A stretch of 64,000 bases of DNA from Ophthalmolycus amberensis. Its lineage: Eukaryota; Chordata; Actinopteri; Perciformes; Zoarcidae. The stretch covers positions 292,001 to 356,000 of the forward strand of contig JAFEUB010001064.1 of the NCBI GenBank assembly GCA_024529925.1. Direction: 5' to 3'. A program made the translations under genes and the position numbers. Below are positions 24,221 to 36,800 of the stretch, piece by piece. The notes beneath the pieces are model-generated. The model did not search any database. It saw only the letters and a program-made list of their open reading frames with translations, and was not told where the DNA came from. The first letter of the stretch is position 1. The number at the start of each line of letters is the position of its first letter.

Positions 24221-24545
24221 TCAGTCCACTGTGATCCATACTGAAATATCTCGGCAACAACCATATCATTTATGGCTCACAGATGATGAATTGTATAACT
24301 TTGATGATTGTTTGACTTTTCATCAAGTCAAAAGCCATTTTTTCCAGTACTTTGCTTTATGACCAAACACCTGCAAAACCAATGATGTTCCCATCAGCAA
24401 ATGTTAGCATGCTAACACACTGAACTAAGATGGAGAATATGCAACATACTGGCTGAACAATAGCGCGCTGTGAGCATGTAGCATCGTAACATTAGCATTT
24501 AGTAAAAGCACCACTCGGGACGGCCTCACAGAGCTTCCAGCATGG
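24221..24545 (+). repeat. Dispersed fish repeat (TTAGCATGCTAAC family), longest copy
   Basis: Phrases 'gtccactgtgatccatactg', 'gaaatatctcggcaacaacc', 'tatgaccaaacacctgcaaa', 'gttcccatcagcaaatgtta' and 'gttagcatgctaacacactg' belong to a repeat often seen in teleost genomes. Reverse-oriented pieces occur near 41104-41263 and 59266-59345. Its class is unknown to me. Confidence 0.6.
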
Positions 24546-25033
24546 CGTCCACTTGGTTTGTACACTGTAGTGTTCAATGTTGTGAGCATCACAAAAGAAT
24601 TGGCCAGTTACATCCATGGTATCGTGGTAAATCTCTGAGACTGAGGTCTCCAAACCTGGACCAGTAAAAACCAATATCTGCATTTCCTTTGCATGAAGCA
24701 GCCCTTTAGATGCAGACAGTTATGATGAGCTGGACCTAAAGGACTGTAGTTTCAGCCCAGTCCCCAGGGAGACATTGGGACATTGTCTGCAAACCACAGA
24801 TACGTTGAATGTGGACGTTTTGTGCATTTGATAAGAGCAAGTGAGGTAAACATCTTTAATGGATCAAATAGCAAACCGATGAGAGATAACTGCCACACTG
24901 AGATTTCATGAGAGATATTTGTTCAGTTTCACTTTGGATAACAATAACGTGAGGATAATACGAGAAATAATATAACGAAACTTATATTGCAACAAGTATG
25001 TGTCTTTCCTTTGTACAATCCAACGCCGCATCG

Positions 25034-25053
25034 TGTGTGTGTGTGTGTGTGTG
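25034..25053. repeat. Short GT microsatellite
   Basis: About ten GT units in the presumed ksr1 3' UTR. Confidence 0.85.
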
Positions 25054-25359
25054 GTTGTTCTCGGGCAGGAGTACAATGTACGCTCTGTGAATGTGTTGGG
25101 CTTCACCAGCATGATCATGAACATGATCTCATGTATATAGAGTGCTGGGTTGTATTTAATATACAGTGTTTGCACCAGGGTTTTTAAGTTGAGATCATTT
25201 GAATTGGTACTTTAGTCCCATTGATGTATACCGGGTAGATAAATGTGGAAACTGTGGTTGTGTTTTTTTGTTCTTTTTTACGGTTGAGGTCTAATTAGCG
25301 GAGTATTTTTGTACAGGCTGTGTTGATACTTTGTGCCTCTGGTCTGAACAATTGAAGAT

Positions 25360-25365
25360 ATTAAA
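25360..25365 (+). terminator. ksr1: Candidate polyadenylation signal of ksr1
   Basis: ATTAAA, the commonest variant signal, followed 15-40 bases later by a GT/T-rich region. Position and strand fit the end of ksr1, about 2.7 kb after its stop. Confidence 0.5.
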
Positions 25366-25784
25366 GCTGATCTCCAGTGAGTCTGTGTGCTTGTTTTCTT
25401 ACAGAATCAATGACTTGATGATACAACCTAAATGTGCAGTCCATGTTGATACGCTGTTATAATATACAACATACTTATACAAGCAGGTCGTAAAGAACAC
25501 TTGTATCAAAGTCTCCATGAGATTGTGACTGAGACGAGACAACGACACTCATTACATTCAGTACATTTTACACCAAAATGGAAAATAAAAGCGTCGGTTT
25601 AGTTGTTACTCGAAACATAGATTATTTAATTCTGTTGCACCGAAACTTTAAAATCCATTTTATATTAGCTGAATTTAATATTCTGACAATATGTCAACAC
25701 CTATAATCTATGCAAAGGGTAGTAATGTCTACTGATGTCCCTCCGTGTGTTATCACAGCTTCTCCTCTCTTTCTTCACATAGTG

Positions 25785-26998
25785 CCTTTTAGTGCCCGTT
25801 AGTGCATGTGAGCGTGCTCGTTAGTGCGTGTGAGCGTGCCCTTTAATGCGTGTGAGCGTGCCCGTTAGTGCATGTGAGCCTGCCCGTTAGTGCATGTGAG
25901 CGTGCCCTTTAGTGCATGTGAGCCTGCCCGTTAGTGCATGTGAGTGTGCCCTTTAGTGCACGTGAGTGTGCCCTTTAGTGCATGTGAGCCTGCCCGTTAG
26001 TGCATGTGAGCCTGCCCGTTAGTGCATGCGAGTGTGCCCTTTAGTGCATGTGAGTGTGCCTGTTAGTGCATGTGAGTGTGCCCGTTAGTGCATGCGAGAG
26101 TGCCCGTTAGTGCATGTGAGCCTGCCCGTTAGTGCATGTGAGCCTGCCCGTTAGTGCATGCGAGTGTGCCCTTTAGTGCATGTGAGTGTGCCTGTTAGTG
26201 CATGCGAGTGTGCCCGTTAGTGCATGCGAGAGTGCCCGTTAGTGCATGCGAGTGTGCCTGTTAGTGCATGCGAGAGTGCCCGTTAGTGCATGCGAGAGTG
26301 CCCGTTAGTGCATGCGAGTGTGCCCGTTAGTGCATGCGAGTGTGCCCGTTAGTGCATGTGAGTGTGCCCGTTAGTGCATGCGAGAGTGCCCGTTAGTGCA
26401 TGCGAGAGTGCCCGTTAGTGCATGTGAGCCTGCCCGTTAGTGCATGCGAGATGTGCCCGTTAGTGCATGCGAGTGTGCCCGTTAGTGCATGCGAGTGTGC
26501 CCGTTAGTGCATGTGAGCCTGCCCGTTAGTGCATGCGAGAGTGCCCGTTAGTGCATGCGAGTGTGCCCGTTAGTGCATGCGAGAGTGCCCGTTAGTGCAT
26601 GCGAGTGTGCCCGTTAGTGCATGCGAGTGTGCCCGTTAGTGCATGCGAGTGTGCCCGTTAGTGCATGCGAGTGTGCCCGTTAGTGCATGTGAGCCTGCCC
26701 GTTAGTGCATGCGAGAGTGCCCGTTAGTGCATGCGAGTGTGCCCGTTAGTGCATGCGAGTGTGCCCGTTAGTGCATGCGAGAGTGCCCGTTAGTGCATGG
26801 GAGTGTGCCCGTTAGTGCATGCGAGAGTGCCCGTTAGTGCATGCGAGAGTGTCCGTTAGTGCATGCGAGTGTGCCCGTTAGTGCATGGGAGTGTGCCCGT
26901 TAGTGCATGCGAGAGTGCCCGTTAGTGCATGCGAGAGTGCCCGTTAGTGCATGCGAGTGTGCCCGTTAGTGCATGCGAGAGTGCCCGTTAGTGCATGT
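25785..26998. repeat. Large minisatellite, 22-bp unit, about 55 copies
   Basis: Head-to-tail units built on 'cgttagtgcatgcgagtgtg' plus 'cc'. Variants at a few positions (TGTGAG/GCGAG/GGGAG and TGTGCC/AGTGCC/CCTGCC) recur in clusters. Units at the left edge are more diverged (CTTT for CGTT, TGTGAG), and those on the right are nearly uniform, the pattern of ongoing homogenisation. No long open frame has coding character. Confidence 0.97.
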
Positions 26999-27160
26999 GG
27001 GTTAGCTGATGACGGCGTCGTCGTGGAAGCGTAGCGCCGACCCTCGTGTTAACACGGTTAGCTCTGTCTTCACTTTCGTCGTAGTTGCACTGTCAGCACT
27101 ATTAGCACCGTTAGTTGTAAGCAGCCGGCTCACCGTCAACATGTTGAGAACCGTTGAGAG

Positions 27161-28346
27161 CAGTGGCGGCTGGTGGAAAATGTTCTAGGTAGGGCCATCT
27201 TATCAATTTCAGCAAACATCCCAGTATGATTTAATGCAAAAAAAATGTAAGTATCAAACACTCATTATTACTTGGCAGTTAAATATTTAACATGTATTCC
27301 AACACGAAAACAATCAGTAAATAACACTTATATAATATAATATAACATGTTTATTTATTGAGATGCCCCTATGGACCTTGTTATAGGAGGTAAAGATCAG
27401 GAGAAGTAAACATGAAGTGTAATTATGAATACTGATGTTAAATTAAGCTATGATGAGTTTTCACTGTTAATTTAACATCTCTATTACATGTTGATGCCTC
27501 CATGACCAAGTTAAGCAGATGAGACTGAGGCTATGTAGAAGAAAAGATGTTCACTTTGCCGAATATGTAGCTTGACAGAGTTCTCCATGTGTGTCCTGGT
27601 GTTCTCATGTTTCCTTACCTCCTCACTCCCGTAACTGTCCGTGCTGGATCCGTCCCCGTTGTTTTAAAAAGCTAAATAAATGATTAGCATGACGTCATCC
27701 AGCTAGCCAAACCTGTCTGGTGTACAGCTAGTGAAGCTTCGCATGTAGTCTGCTATCTGATTGTGAGGTCAGGCTGATCTGATATCAGCTCTTAGGCTGC
27801 AGAATCTCCGCCAAAGTTCTCCTCTCAAACGGGTCTTGGAGGAGGAGTGCTCGCGCTGGCGCTCGCGCGTAGAGACTTCTCCTGACGAGAACGCGCAGCG
27901 AGGGGGGCTTGATCGTTCTAGCCCCAAGCTGAATCTATTTGAGGGCGCTGATTGGCTAAATTGTATGTCACTCATTTATATCTTGAATCAGCAATTGGCT
28001 AAACTGCTTCATAGACCCGTCTCTTTTGGGCCAAAACGATCAAGCCCCCCTAGCTGCGCGTTCTCAGAGGTGTCGCGCACACAGGCAGAGAGCACGAGCA
28101 GAGAGCACACAGGCTGAGAGCACGAGCAGAGAGCACACAGGCGGAGAGGACGAGCAGGAAAAGCATATATTTTGCGCAGATATCATATTTTACACACATT
28201 ACTGGGTACATTCCACAGTTCAAAAACACAAATATTGACAATTTGTATAATTTATGATTATTATAATTTTTTTTTTTTTTTTTTTTTTTTTGTGTGGCTC
28301 ATGGTGGGGCCATGCCCCATGGCCCTCTATTGACCAGCCGCCACTG
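27161..28346. mobile_element. Complete non-autonomous hAT-type transposon (1186 bp)
   Basis: Begins CAGTGGCGGCTGGT and ends with its reverse complement ACCAGCCGCCACTG, and is flanked on both sides by the same 8 bases GTTGAGAG (27153-27160 and 28347-28354). The CAGTGG..CCACTG termini and 8-bp target duplication are hAT hallmarks. There is no transposase frame. An internal inverted repeat (27887-27917 with 28035-28065) pairs 30 of 31 bases. A short direct repeat lies at 28085-28150, and a T25 run starts at 28267. Confidence 0.92.
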
Positions 28347-28389
28347 GTTGAGAGGCAATCAAAATGCTCCCAGTCTCGGATCTTGCACC

Positions 28390-28900
28390 TTTAAACTGTG
28401 ATCCTGTATTAACGTTGAACTTCCACTTGAGGAGGTTCAAATGAAGCTCAAGCGCAAGTTCAGTCAGGTAGACACTCACTAGCAATCTCTGTCTTTCCTC
28501 TCCTTGTAATTACTCTATCAGCTGATTGAGGGGCGTGCACTGTTAAGTAACCAACCAGATTCTGCACACCGGTTCCTCAAGCCAATCATATCGTTGCTGG
28601 CAAACTTTAAATAGTGTTCTCCTCTCTGCTGCTGTCAGTTGTCATTTCAGCTAAGCAGATGCAACCCGCCTCCACCCCAGTCACCTCCAGTCAGCATCAC
28701 AGTCAGGCTCCTGATTCGTCATCAGATTGCAGCAACTCCTTTCATCACCACCACCAGTGTCTGGACTCCAGGGGGGATTAGGCCTGTTGGACCTCAGTAT
28801 CCCTACCCTCGGTGATAGTACTTCAGGATGGAGTCCAATCGCCAAAGACTTTGCACTTTGCATATTTGAAGCTTGTATAATAAATCATTGTTAACTTATG
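28390..28900 (+). other. Promoter-plus-polyA-like module, candidate solo LTR
   Basis: A TATA-like 'actttaaatag' near 28605 is followed by about 270 bp and an AATAAA at 28879. That order is expected of an LTR or a short non-coding transcript. Terminal TG/CA and target duplications were not established, and no coding region follows. Confidence 0.25.
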
Positions 28901-30394
28901 AAACAAGTCTCTCCTGATTGAACTGTCTTTTAGAGGCGGATTGAGCCGAATGATAAAGTTCTTCATAGAAAGTTTAGGGACAGACTCAATCAGTTGAGTT
29001 TTGTAATGCTGCTGCTAATTTTCTCTCAAGATACGGATTCAGCAAGGACGCTGTTATGGAGCTGAGCAGGATGACCGGACCAACACGCCGCTGCTATAGA
29101 TAAGAAGGTCTTACAAACGTCAAACCCTTCTCTTTTACTGGTGAATGTACAACACACCATCCACGACATATCTGCAGTCATGTTGCCGTTATCTGTGACC
29201 TCAAGGTTTTGCTTTCTAATTACTTCCTTTAAAGTTGTAACTGTTGCTCTTATCATCCAAAAGTTTTGAATACTTAAGCCCTTTTATTAAATTCACGACA
29301 GAGTTAACAGGAAACATAGACGTCACTTTGGTTGTAACCAAAGTCCATACTGAAGTAGATCATCTCTCACAGTCTCTTCACTTCCTGTTTCTCCCATGCT
29401 AACTTTCTACAAACTGACTTCAGACTTCAGGTCAATATCTCGCCTACAGTGTGAGTGTAAAATAGCTTCAAACATCACATACATGCACTGTGGCTTCTTC
29501 ACACACAAATCAAACTCTTTTCTTGACAGGAGGTAGGAGGGCTTCCGTCGTGGCAATTTTGCAATCCCACTCTGACAACGAGTACAAGACAACAGTCTCT
29601 TCCAGTATTGTCACTCTTTTAATGCTCAGAGCATTAGAGGTACACAGGACAAGCGTTAGGTGCAGATGTGCCTCGGCTTGGTGTCCTCTGGTTGCTTCTT
29701 TTCGTGAGGAACTTGCATGTCTTTGTTGAAAAGGGTTGATCAGCCTTCTGATCCTCTTCTGATGACATCCAGGTGGGGAAAAGAATCCTTAGTTTAGGTA
29801 AACCGATACAATGTAAGGAAAAGCAGTAGTTATGGAAAGACACAAATATAGCATTATGACTTCCACCTGCCTCTAAATCACATGTATAGGCTACTTACAC
29901 TTCAGTAAAGGCTCGCACAGCTTCTTCCACCACTGACGTTTGGGATTCAGCACTATGGCCTATGGGACATACAAGATATACAAGGCATGCAAACATATTA
30001 GCATGGTCCTTTCAAAGATTGAAATGCATCTGTGGACTGCTGGGACTGGCAGCTGTTTGAGTTAAACAAGAAGCAGCGTACGGAAAAACTGAGAGTGATC
30101 TTTTTCCCAAATAAAACAATTGTTTGCTGACTGAGGATCAGCTAATGTTTGGAATATATAGAAGAATAATACAGAGACACAGTCATGGCTAGAACATCTG
30201 TTTCTGTGCATCACTGCTTCCTTCCTCTGCTCTGTAGGCTGGTGATTCGAGGGCCGTTTGAACAACGCCCACTGTAGAGAATCGAAACCTATCTGTGGAA
30301 CAAAGGCACAAGTTGTAAAAATCTCCCATTTTGCGTCAGATTTCCCAGCACGCTCCCTGCAGCTCAGCAAACCTGCGCAACTCTATTTCGGACA
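28900..30394. other. Intergenic sequence before the galectin gene
   Basis: I see no exon-like or repeat sequence I can name. Short open frames on both strands (60-100 codons) have no recognised homology. The last few hundred bases are probably promoter and 5' UTR of the galectin gene; no clear TATA box was found. Confidence 0.4.
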
Positions 30395-30430
30395 ATGGCT
30401 TTTAATCAGCAGACACCTTTTTATAACCCA
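30395..30430 (+). CDS. lgals9: Galectin exon 1 (start codon)
   Basis: ATG in context GACAATGG. Encodes MAFNQQTPFYNP, then donor GTAAGT in phase 0. Mammalian galectin-9 starts MAF with a similar short first coding exon. Confidence 0.8.
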
Positions 30431-30778
30431 GTAAGTGATTCACACTTTATTTTCCTGAGAAACGCTGTGATGATGAGTGAAGGCTGGTGCTGCTCGTACT
30501 TCAGATCCGTCATGGTAGCGGTCTACCGATCGGCAGTTCAACGCAGGACTAGAAAGACCAGCACGAGCCTGCGCAGCAACAACATCGGTTCTTACATTCT
30601 ATACATAATTCATAATATATACACAATTTAACGAATTCAACTTCATATTGCGTCTGTACTCGTTTACAACATTGTATTGGCCATATTTCCATAATGCGAG
30701 TTGGCGTTATATTTTATTTTACTCTGTAAATTGCTGCTGCTACAAACGAATTTCCCCCTGGGGATAAATAAAGTTTAC

Positions 30779-30856
<78 letters not shown>

Positions 30857-33800
30857 AAAGTGAGCATAAGAGTGACGGAGCGCTGCTTCCTCTGTCTGCA
30901 TTCAGCTGGAACGGACCTTCTGTTCCGCGCGGTCACAGAAGGAAACATGCTCAGCTTTCTGTTGCGTTCACGTGAAATCAGACAATCAAACTAGACGCTC
31001 AAATTAGGTGAGGCCGGTAGAGAATAGTCTGACCCTTGCTTCCCGCCATCCGACCATCGGGTGTTAACTCAAACCGGAGAAAGTTTTTTAAGTTTGCAAC
31101 AGAATATGAAGAGAAAACTGCATTTTAAAGTTACACGCAGCACTAGAATGATGGCATAAAATAGTGGTCACGAACTGTTTGTATTTGATGTATTTTATTC
31201 CCTCAACATTAGCGGACATAATTCACCATTATGGCTTCAGTGTCGTGAGAATGGCAGAACGTGATCTGTATGATCAAACACCAAATGAAGATCATACTTT
31301 ATTGGTCCCGAGACCTACTGGAGCTACTCCTACTGGAGCAGCCAGCGGTGTGTTTATTAGACACACGATCGCAAAGTGTTACACATGAATAAACCCGCAA
31401 TCATTCAATGAAGATCATAAATTATTTATCAGGAACTTACATCGATACATAAAACAAAAATAGTTTATCTCACTGATAAGAGGAAATGAGGAAATGAAAA
31501 GCATGTGAACTGTAAAAGCTGAAAAGCGTTTATTCGCTCTCATTTTAGAGCAGGGGTCTCAAACTCATCTTCACTCTGGGCCACATCAGCATCACGGTCG
31601 CCTTAAAGGGCCGGTTGTAAATGTAAGACGGTGTAAATGTAACTACTCCTAACATATTGGTAAATAACTGTCTCTGCATTTGATTATTGGTTGTTCAAGT
31701 GTAAAAATATTGTACATGCAGTTATATAAATGTAAAAATATATTTAAGCAAATTTCTGTTATTATAACTTAAATCCATTTAATTTAGGGTTAAGAAACCC
31801 ACATTACTCTATCAAAGATCAAACTATTAAGGAAAATATCAAAGACAAATATCAAACAAGTTATAACAATAACTTTGTTCAAAGCTTAAAATCCTTTCAA
31901 GAGTGCGTTTGCACAATCCCACGTGAAGTATTTCATGTGTTGTAAAGCCACGTTTAAAGTAGTCTTCAATGTAAAAGGATACATTTACATGTCAAATGTA
32001 CAGTAACCAGCCAAAGAGCTGCTTCTGTGACTGTGTGTTTAAGTATCTCATCATTTCGACTTTCCATCTCATAACTTCGACTTTCTATCTCATAATTTCG
32101 ACGATGGGGATATTTTTATTATCATGTCTAACTTTAAATAATTATTAATTTTTTTAAATTAATTTTTTAATCTGACGGATTCGCGGGCCACAAAATGACG
32201 TCATAAAATGGGCCATAAAATGGGCCATAAAATGGGCCATAAAATGACGTGGCCCGGATCCGGCCCGCGGGCCGTATGTTTGACACCCCTGTTTCAGAGT
32301 ATTTAACGTGTGTATATATTTTCAATACACGAAGTTGTGATTTATCAAACGTTCATCTCTTGTAAATGTCTGGTAACAGATACAGGATAATGTAAGGTGA
32401 TGCAGAGATGGCAGTAAAAATGGTCAGGAGCAATTCATTGATGCACAAATTCCCTCTTCTCACAATGTAGCCTACAGATCTATTGTGAATTGGATCCCCA
32501 TAAAAAAACTGGGGAAACAAACTAATCTGGGAAGTGCAAATAAAAACACATATCGCATTACCGCCTTAACTTTGGCAAAATGAATTGCCACAGGAGCCAA
32601 ACAGGAGAATCATGAAACTAATAAAGATTCAAGGAATCCTGTATAAAGTATAAAGGTGATCAAAACACATAATAATAAAACAAAATGCACAGATGTGCAA
32701 AATCTTAAGTCACTTTGAAGAACTTTTAACTATTGTGGGAAAAAATAGAATGGCAGCCTAAATACAGGCTTTAGGACGCGGTAATGGCCGTGAGACGGAT
32801 CTAATGTGAGAGAAGTGTGAAAAACACATCTGATACACATGCAGTCCAGACAGAGGGTTCGACAAATGTGAGCATTCAGTCAAACATTACATCCGTGGTC
32901 GTCGCAGACACTCCTGGTGGAGATAGAGCACCTCTCTGTTTTAAATGAAAGTCTGCGTTTGTATGTGCTCCTAAACAACAACATAGGTCATTGAATTTAG
33001 GCTCAGCTACAGCAAGAAGCAACCCAATCTACCATTTAAAGTACAGTGATGGACTAAAACACACAAGCTGGATTTAGTTTCTCCAATAGTCAATTTCATT
33101 CATATAGCCCAATATCACAAGTCACAAATGCGCCTTAAGGGTGTTTCTGCAGCAATAAGAAGTATACTAGCAGTTCGAGTGAGACGCAGCTGTTGACCTG
33201 TTTAGTCCTGTCCTTGTAGAGAATCCCCTTCACTGGATCGATCCATGGGGGTCTGCAGGAGGGGAAGTCCATCAGCATCAGTGGACGAGTCCTGCCTGGA
33301 GCCGATAGGTCAGACCGCTCTTTTCATCCCTGGATCTCTCTGCTGTTAACCTTTGATAAAAGTGCTGATATTGATAGAACTGCATTTCATTCTATCTTAG
33401 TTTTAGATGTGTATTTGTCATTAGGACACATTATGCTGAATGAATTCCATTCATCTGTGCCTCGCCTCAATTGAGGCTTTTTTTGTTTATTGTTTTGCCT
33501 TTGGTATTTGTTTTCTTTTCTTGTGATTTTATGACGGATGTATGTTAAGACATGGTAAAGGTTCCCCGTTGAACACTGAAACACAGGGTGTGTATCTTTG
33601 AGGCATAATAAACAAGTGGTACATTAGAAAAGCTGGTGACAACCTAAACTCATTAACTCACGTGTGCTGGAGCTTTTGAATGTCATGGTCTTCATCAGCT
33701 CATGGTGTTTGCTCAGTTGCACATATTTTTTGCACATACGTGTGCTTTCATGGGATCTACTCTTTAACACATTGCTCCAGATTGCCATTAGTGGTCAAAA

Positions 33801-36800
33801 CCTCCACAGGGTACATTTAGATTGTTTATTATTTGGGCAGCTCGCAACGTAAAAAAAAATAAATGGAAGCCATATTTATACACAATTATGAAAATATAAA
33901 AAAATGGCAGTTTGTTGTAGACCATTAAATGATGACTTTGATTTTTCTCCAGGTTCCATGTGAATCTACAGTGTGGTTCCAGGACCAATGCGGACATTGC
34001 GCTCCACATTAACCCCCGGTATGACAGCCACCCTGGTTATGTGGTCATCAACACCTTACAGAATGACAGCTGGGGCAGTGAAGAGAGGAAGCATAACTCA
34101 CCGTTTCCTGCTGGCTCTACCTTCAGCCTCAGCATCACTGTCTCCCGTGATTCCTACCAGGTCTGACTATCTGAAAATGAGCTACTTCACTTGGTACACA
34201 ATTCTAGAAGTTGAATCCAGGAAGATCCTCTTTCACAACATTTACAAATCCTATGTCTCTTTGGTGATTGCAAAACAAGTCATTTTGAAGAACACAAATG
34301 ATAGTTTGTACAGAGCTTATCATGCAAAGAATAATTAAAACACAGTCACCTCTTAAGTTTGACCTCGCTCAACCTGAGAGTTTTACAATGAGCCATGATT
34401 TTGGCCAATCAGAGAATTGGAGTGGTTATTTGGGATTGCTCAAAGGATTAGGAAAGTGGGGAGGAAGTCAGAAGATGGTAGATTGATGGAGTACAAAAAT
34501 AGATTTGAACACAGTTAAAACACAGTTGTTGGGTTTTTAAAAGAAAGATATTATTTACATTTTCACAAATTAAATTCCATATTTTTTCTCCAGCTGAACA
34601 TCAATGGCTGCCACTTCATGGAGTACAGACACCGTATCCCATTTCACCAGGTGGACACCATCGTAGTAGGTGGGAAAGTCGAAATTTCCTCCATTGCCTT
34701 CCAGAACTCTATGGTGAGGATGCTACCAGAAATAATTATGGCATTCATTGTGTTTTCATGTACTTTATGTAAATGCTCTAGTTGCAAAAAATACCAAACC
34801 TAATACATGATTCAACATAGTAAGTGAACAGTTTTATGGAAGGATGATTAAAGTGTTTTCCTTCTGTGTTAAGTTTCAGCCGGCATTTCCCGCTCAGCCT
34901 GCATTCGCTTCACACGTTGCCTTTCCCACCAATGCTGCCTTCCCTTCTTTTCCGGCGGTTCCACCGCAGCATGGATTCCCCTCACACCATGGATACCCGT
35001 CCCAGCCTGGATTCCCGTCCCAGCCTGGATTACCCGTCCCAGCCTGGATTCCCCTCACAGCCTGGATTTCCTCCTGCAATGCCTGTGAGTATCAGGCAGA
35101 GTGGAGTACAGTTCTACAGGGATTTTACAGAGCTGCTCTGGGGCAGCACAAAGGGTCAGTTTGCACAAATTGCTAGAAAAAGAAACTTATGTTCCACTTA
35201 ATTCTAAGTCATAGAGAGGGGGGAGACGTAATGATGCTTAAATATGGGGATAACAGCACACATTCAGGCGGTCTTCAGTCTCTCCTGAAGGCATTCGTAG
35301 CGTTGCACTCAGTAGTTTACATGAAAAGTGACAGAAATAGAATACAAAAGAGAGCTATAGAGATTTAAACCCTGGCACCACCCGGCTCATCACCACACAG
35401 CAGACCAAGCATAGTGTGAAGTGGGTGTAAATCTGGGAATGCCGGTTTCAGAAAGTTGCAATAATTGTCAGACAGTCCCCCCAATCCAACGTTGGAAAGG
35501 TGAGGAGAGGAACTTTCTGAAGCTATTTGACTGTTCGACCATCAGCGTATTTGTGGTTTAACCCCCCCCCCCCCCCCCCCCCTCATAAGAAGGATGCCTT
35601 ACAACAAACTAGGCAGCGAGTTCATTCAAGAATAAACTTATATTATACAGTACATTATCACATTCTGGAGAGGGAGTTAGCAGATTGTGGTTCACCAGGT
35701 TGCATTCATGCAGAAGCAAACTCAGAAGCATTAGACAATGGTTTGAGGTGAACATGATTTTCAGAAATACCATAGGTTGGGGTGAGTATCGACCACAACA
35801 GGTAAGCTAGAAGAAACAGAGAAGGATCGAGGGCCCATGAAGACAAGCACACTACTTAACAGCATGGCATGTCAAGACTTGGATCAATGAGACGTCTAGC
35901 ACAACTTAACCAGCATACTGTACATCCTGACTTACATATTACCCGCAACTGCCACCCATTGAGAAGCCAGATAAAGCATTATCGAGGGCGTTTGATCTGC
36001 GTCAACAGTTAATGATTGAAACAAACTGAGAAACAGGGAACTACATTGGGCGTCACACTTCCTGTTCTGTAACAGGTCGTGGATAACGAAAGCAACTGCT
36101 GCTGCACTGCTCTCTACAGACTTAAACTTTGAAGCGTGGTGCTTCCTGGCAGCACCCTGTTCAAATCTGCTGCAGTTGTATCATCTTTGATTTACATTTT
36201 TACTATACTCTTCATTAATTGAACTAGTGTAAAACAATAATGGATATTTGTATAATTCATTTTCCCATTCCGTCTTTATACAGGCTGTTCCATATAGGAG
36301 CCCCATCAGTGGTGGACTTAAACCTGGCCGGACCATCACTATCCAGGGGAATGTTCTCCCCAATGCCACAAGGTCTGACTCCCTTATTCATGGTTAGATT
36401 TCACTTTGAAAAAAAACATTGTACAATTGAAACAACATCACACTACAACGTATGACTGAGTACTGAACGAGTGGTCAAGAAAAAGAAGAATAAAGTCAAA
36501 TCCAGTTGCTGGCTAAAGATTCTGAATCTGTGCCAAGACTCTACGTCTGTGCCTAGACTGTACCGAGACTCTATATCTGTGTCTAGACCCTACGTCTGTG
36601 TCTAGACTGTACCGAGACTATATCTGTGTCTAGACCCTACGTCTGTGTCTAGACTGTACCGAGACTCTATATCTGTGTCTAGACCCTACGTCTGTGTCTA
36701 GACTGTACCGAGACTATATCTGTGTCTAGACCCTACGTCTGTGTCTAGACTGTACCGAGACTCTATATCTGTGTCTCGACCCTACATCTGTGTCTAGACT

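Larger units (their letters stand above)
22633..25384 (+). other. ksr1: Probable ksr1 3' UTR
   Basis: From the stop codon to an ATTAAA at 25360-25365, with a GT-rich stretch after it ('gtctgtgtgcttgttttc'), a typical cleavage arrangement. It contains a pyrimidine-rich block at 23000-23250 and part of a dispersed repeat at 24221-24545. An earlier end cannot be ruled out: 'aataag' near 22801 is a weak signal. No further coding exon was recognised. Confidence 0.5.

Noticed and set aside
25785..26998. CRISPR-like array
   Set aside because: Units are contiguous 22-mers with no unique spacers, in a vertebrate-type genome; it is a minisatellite.
29026..29256. Minus-strand 76-codon frame
   Set aside because: No recognised family, no splice sites in phase and no neighbouring exon.
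30701..30994. Frame with repeated YLSIYLSI
   Set aside because: Translation of the ATCT microsatellite.
33085..33308. Whole stretch as a retroposon
   Set aside because: Only the first 50 bases resemble a retroposon tail; 33220-33308 is galectin exon 2, proved by its protein, length and phase.
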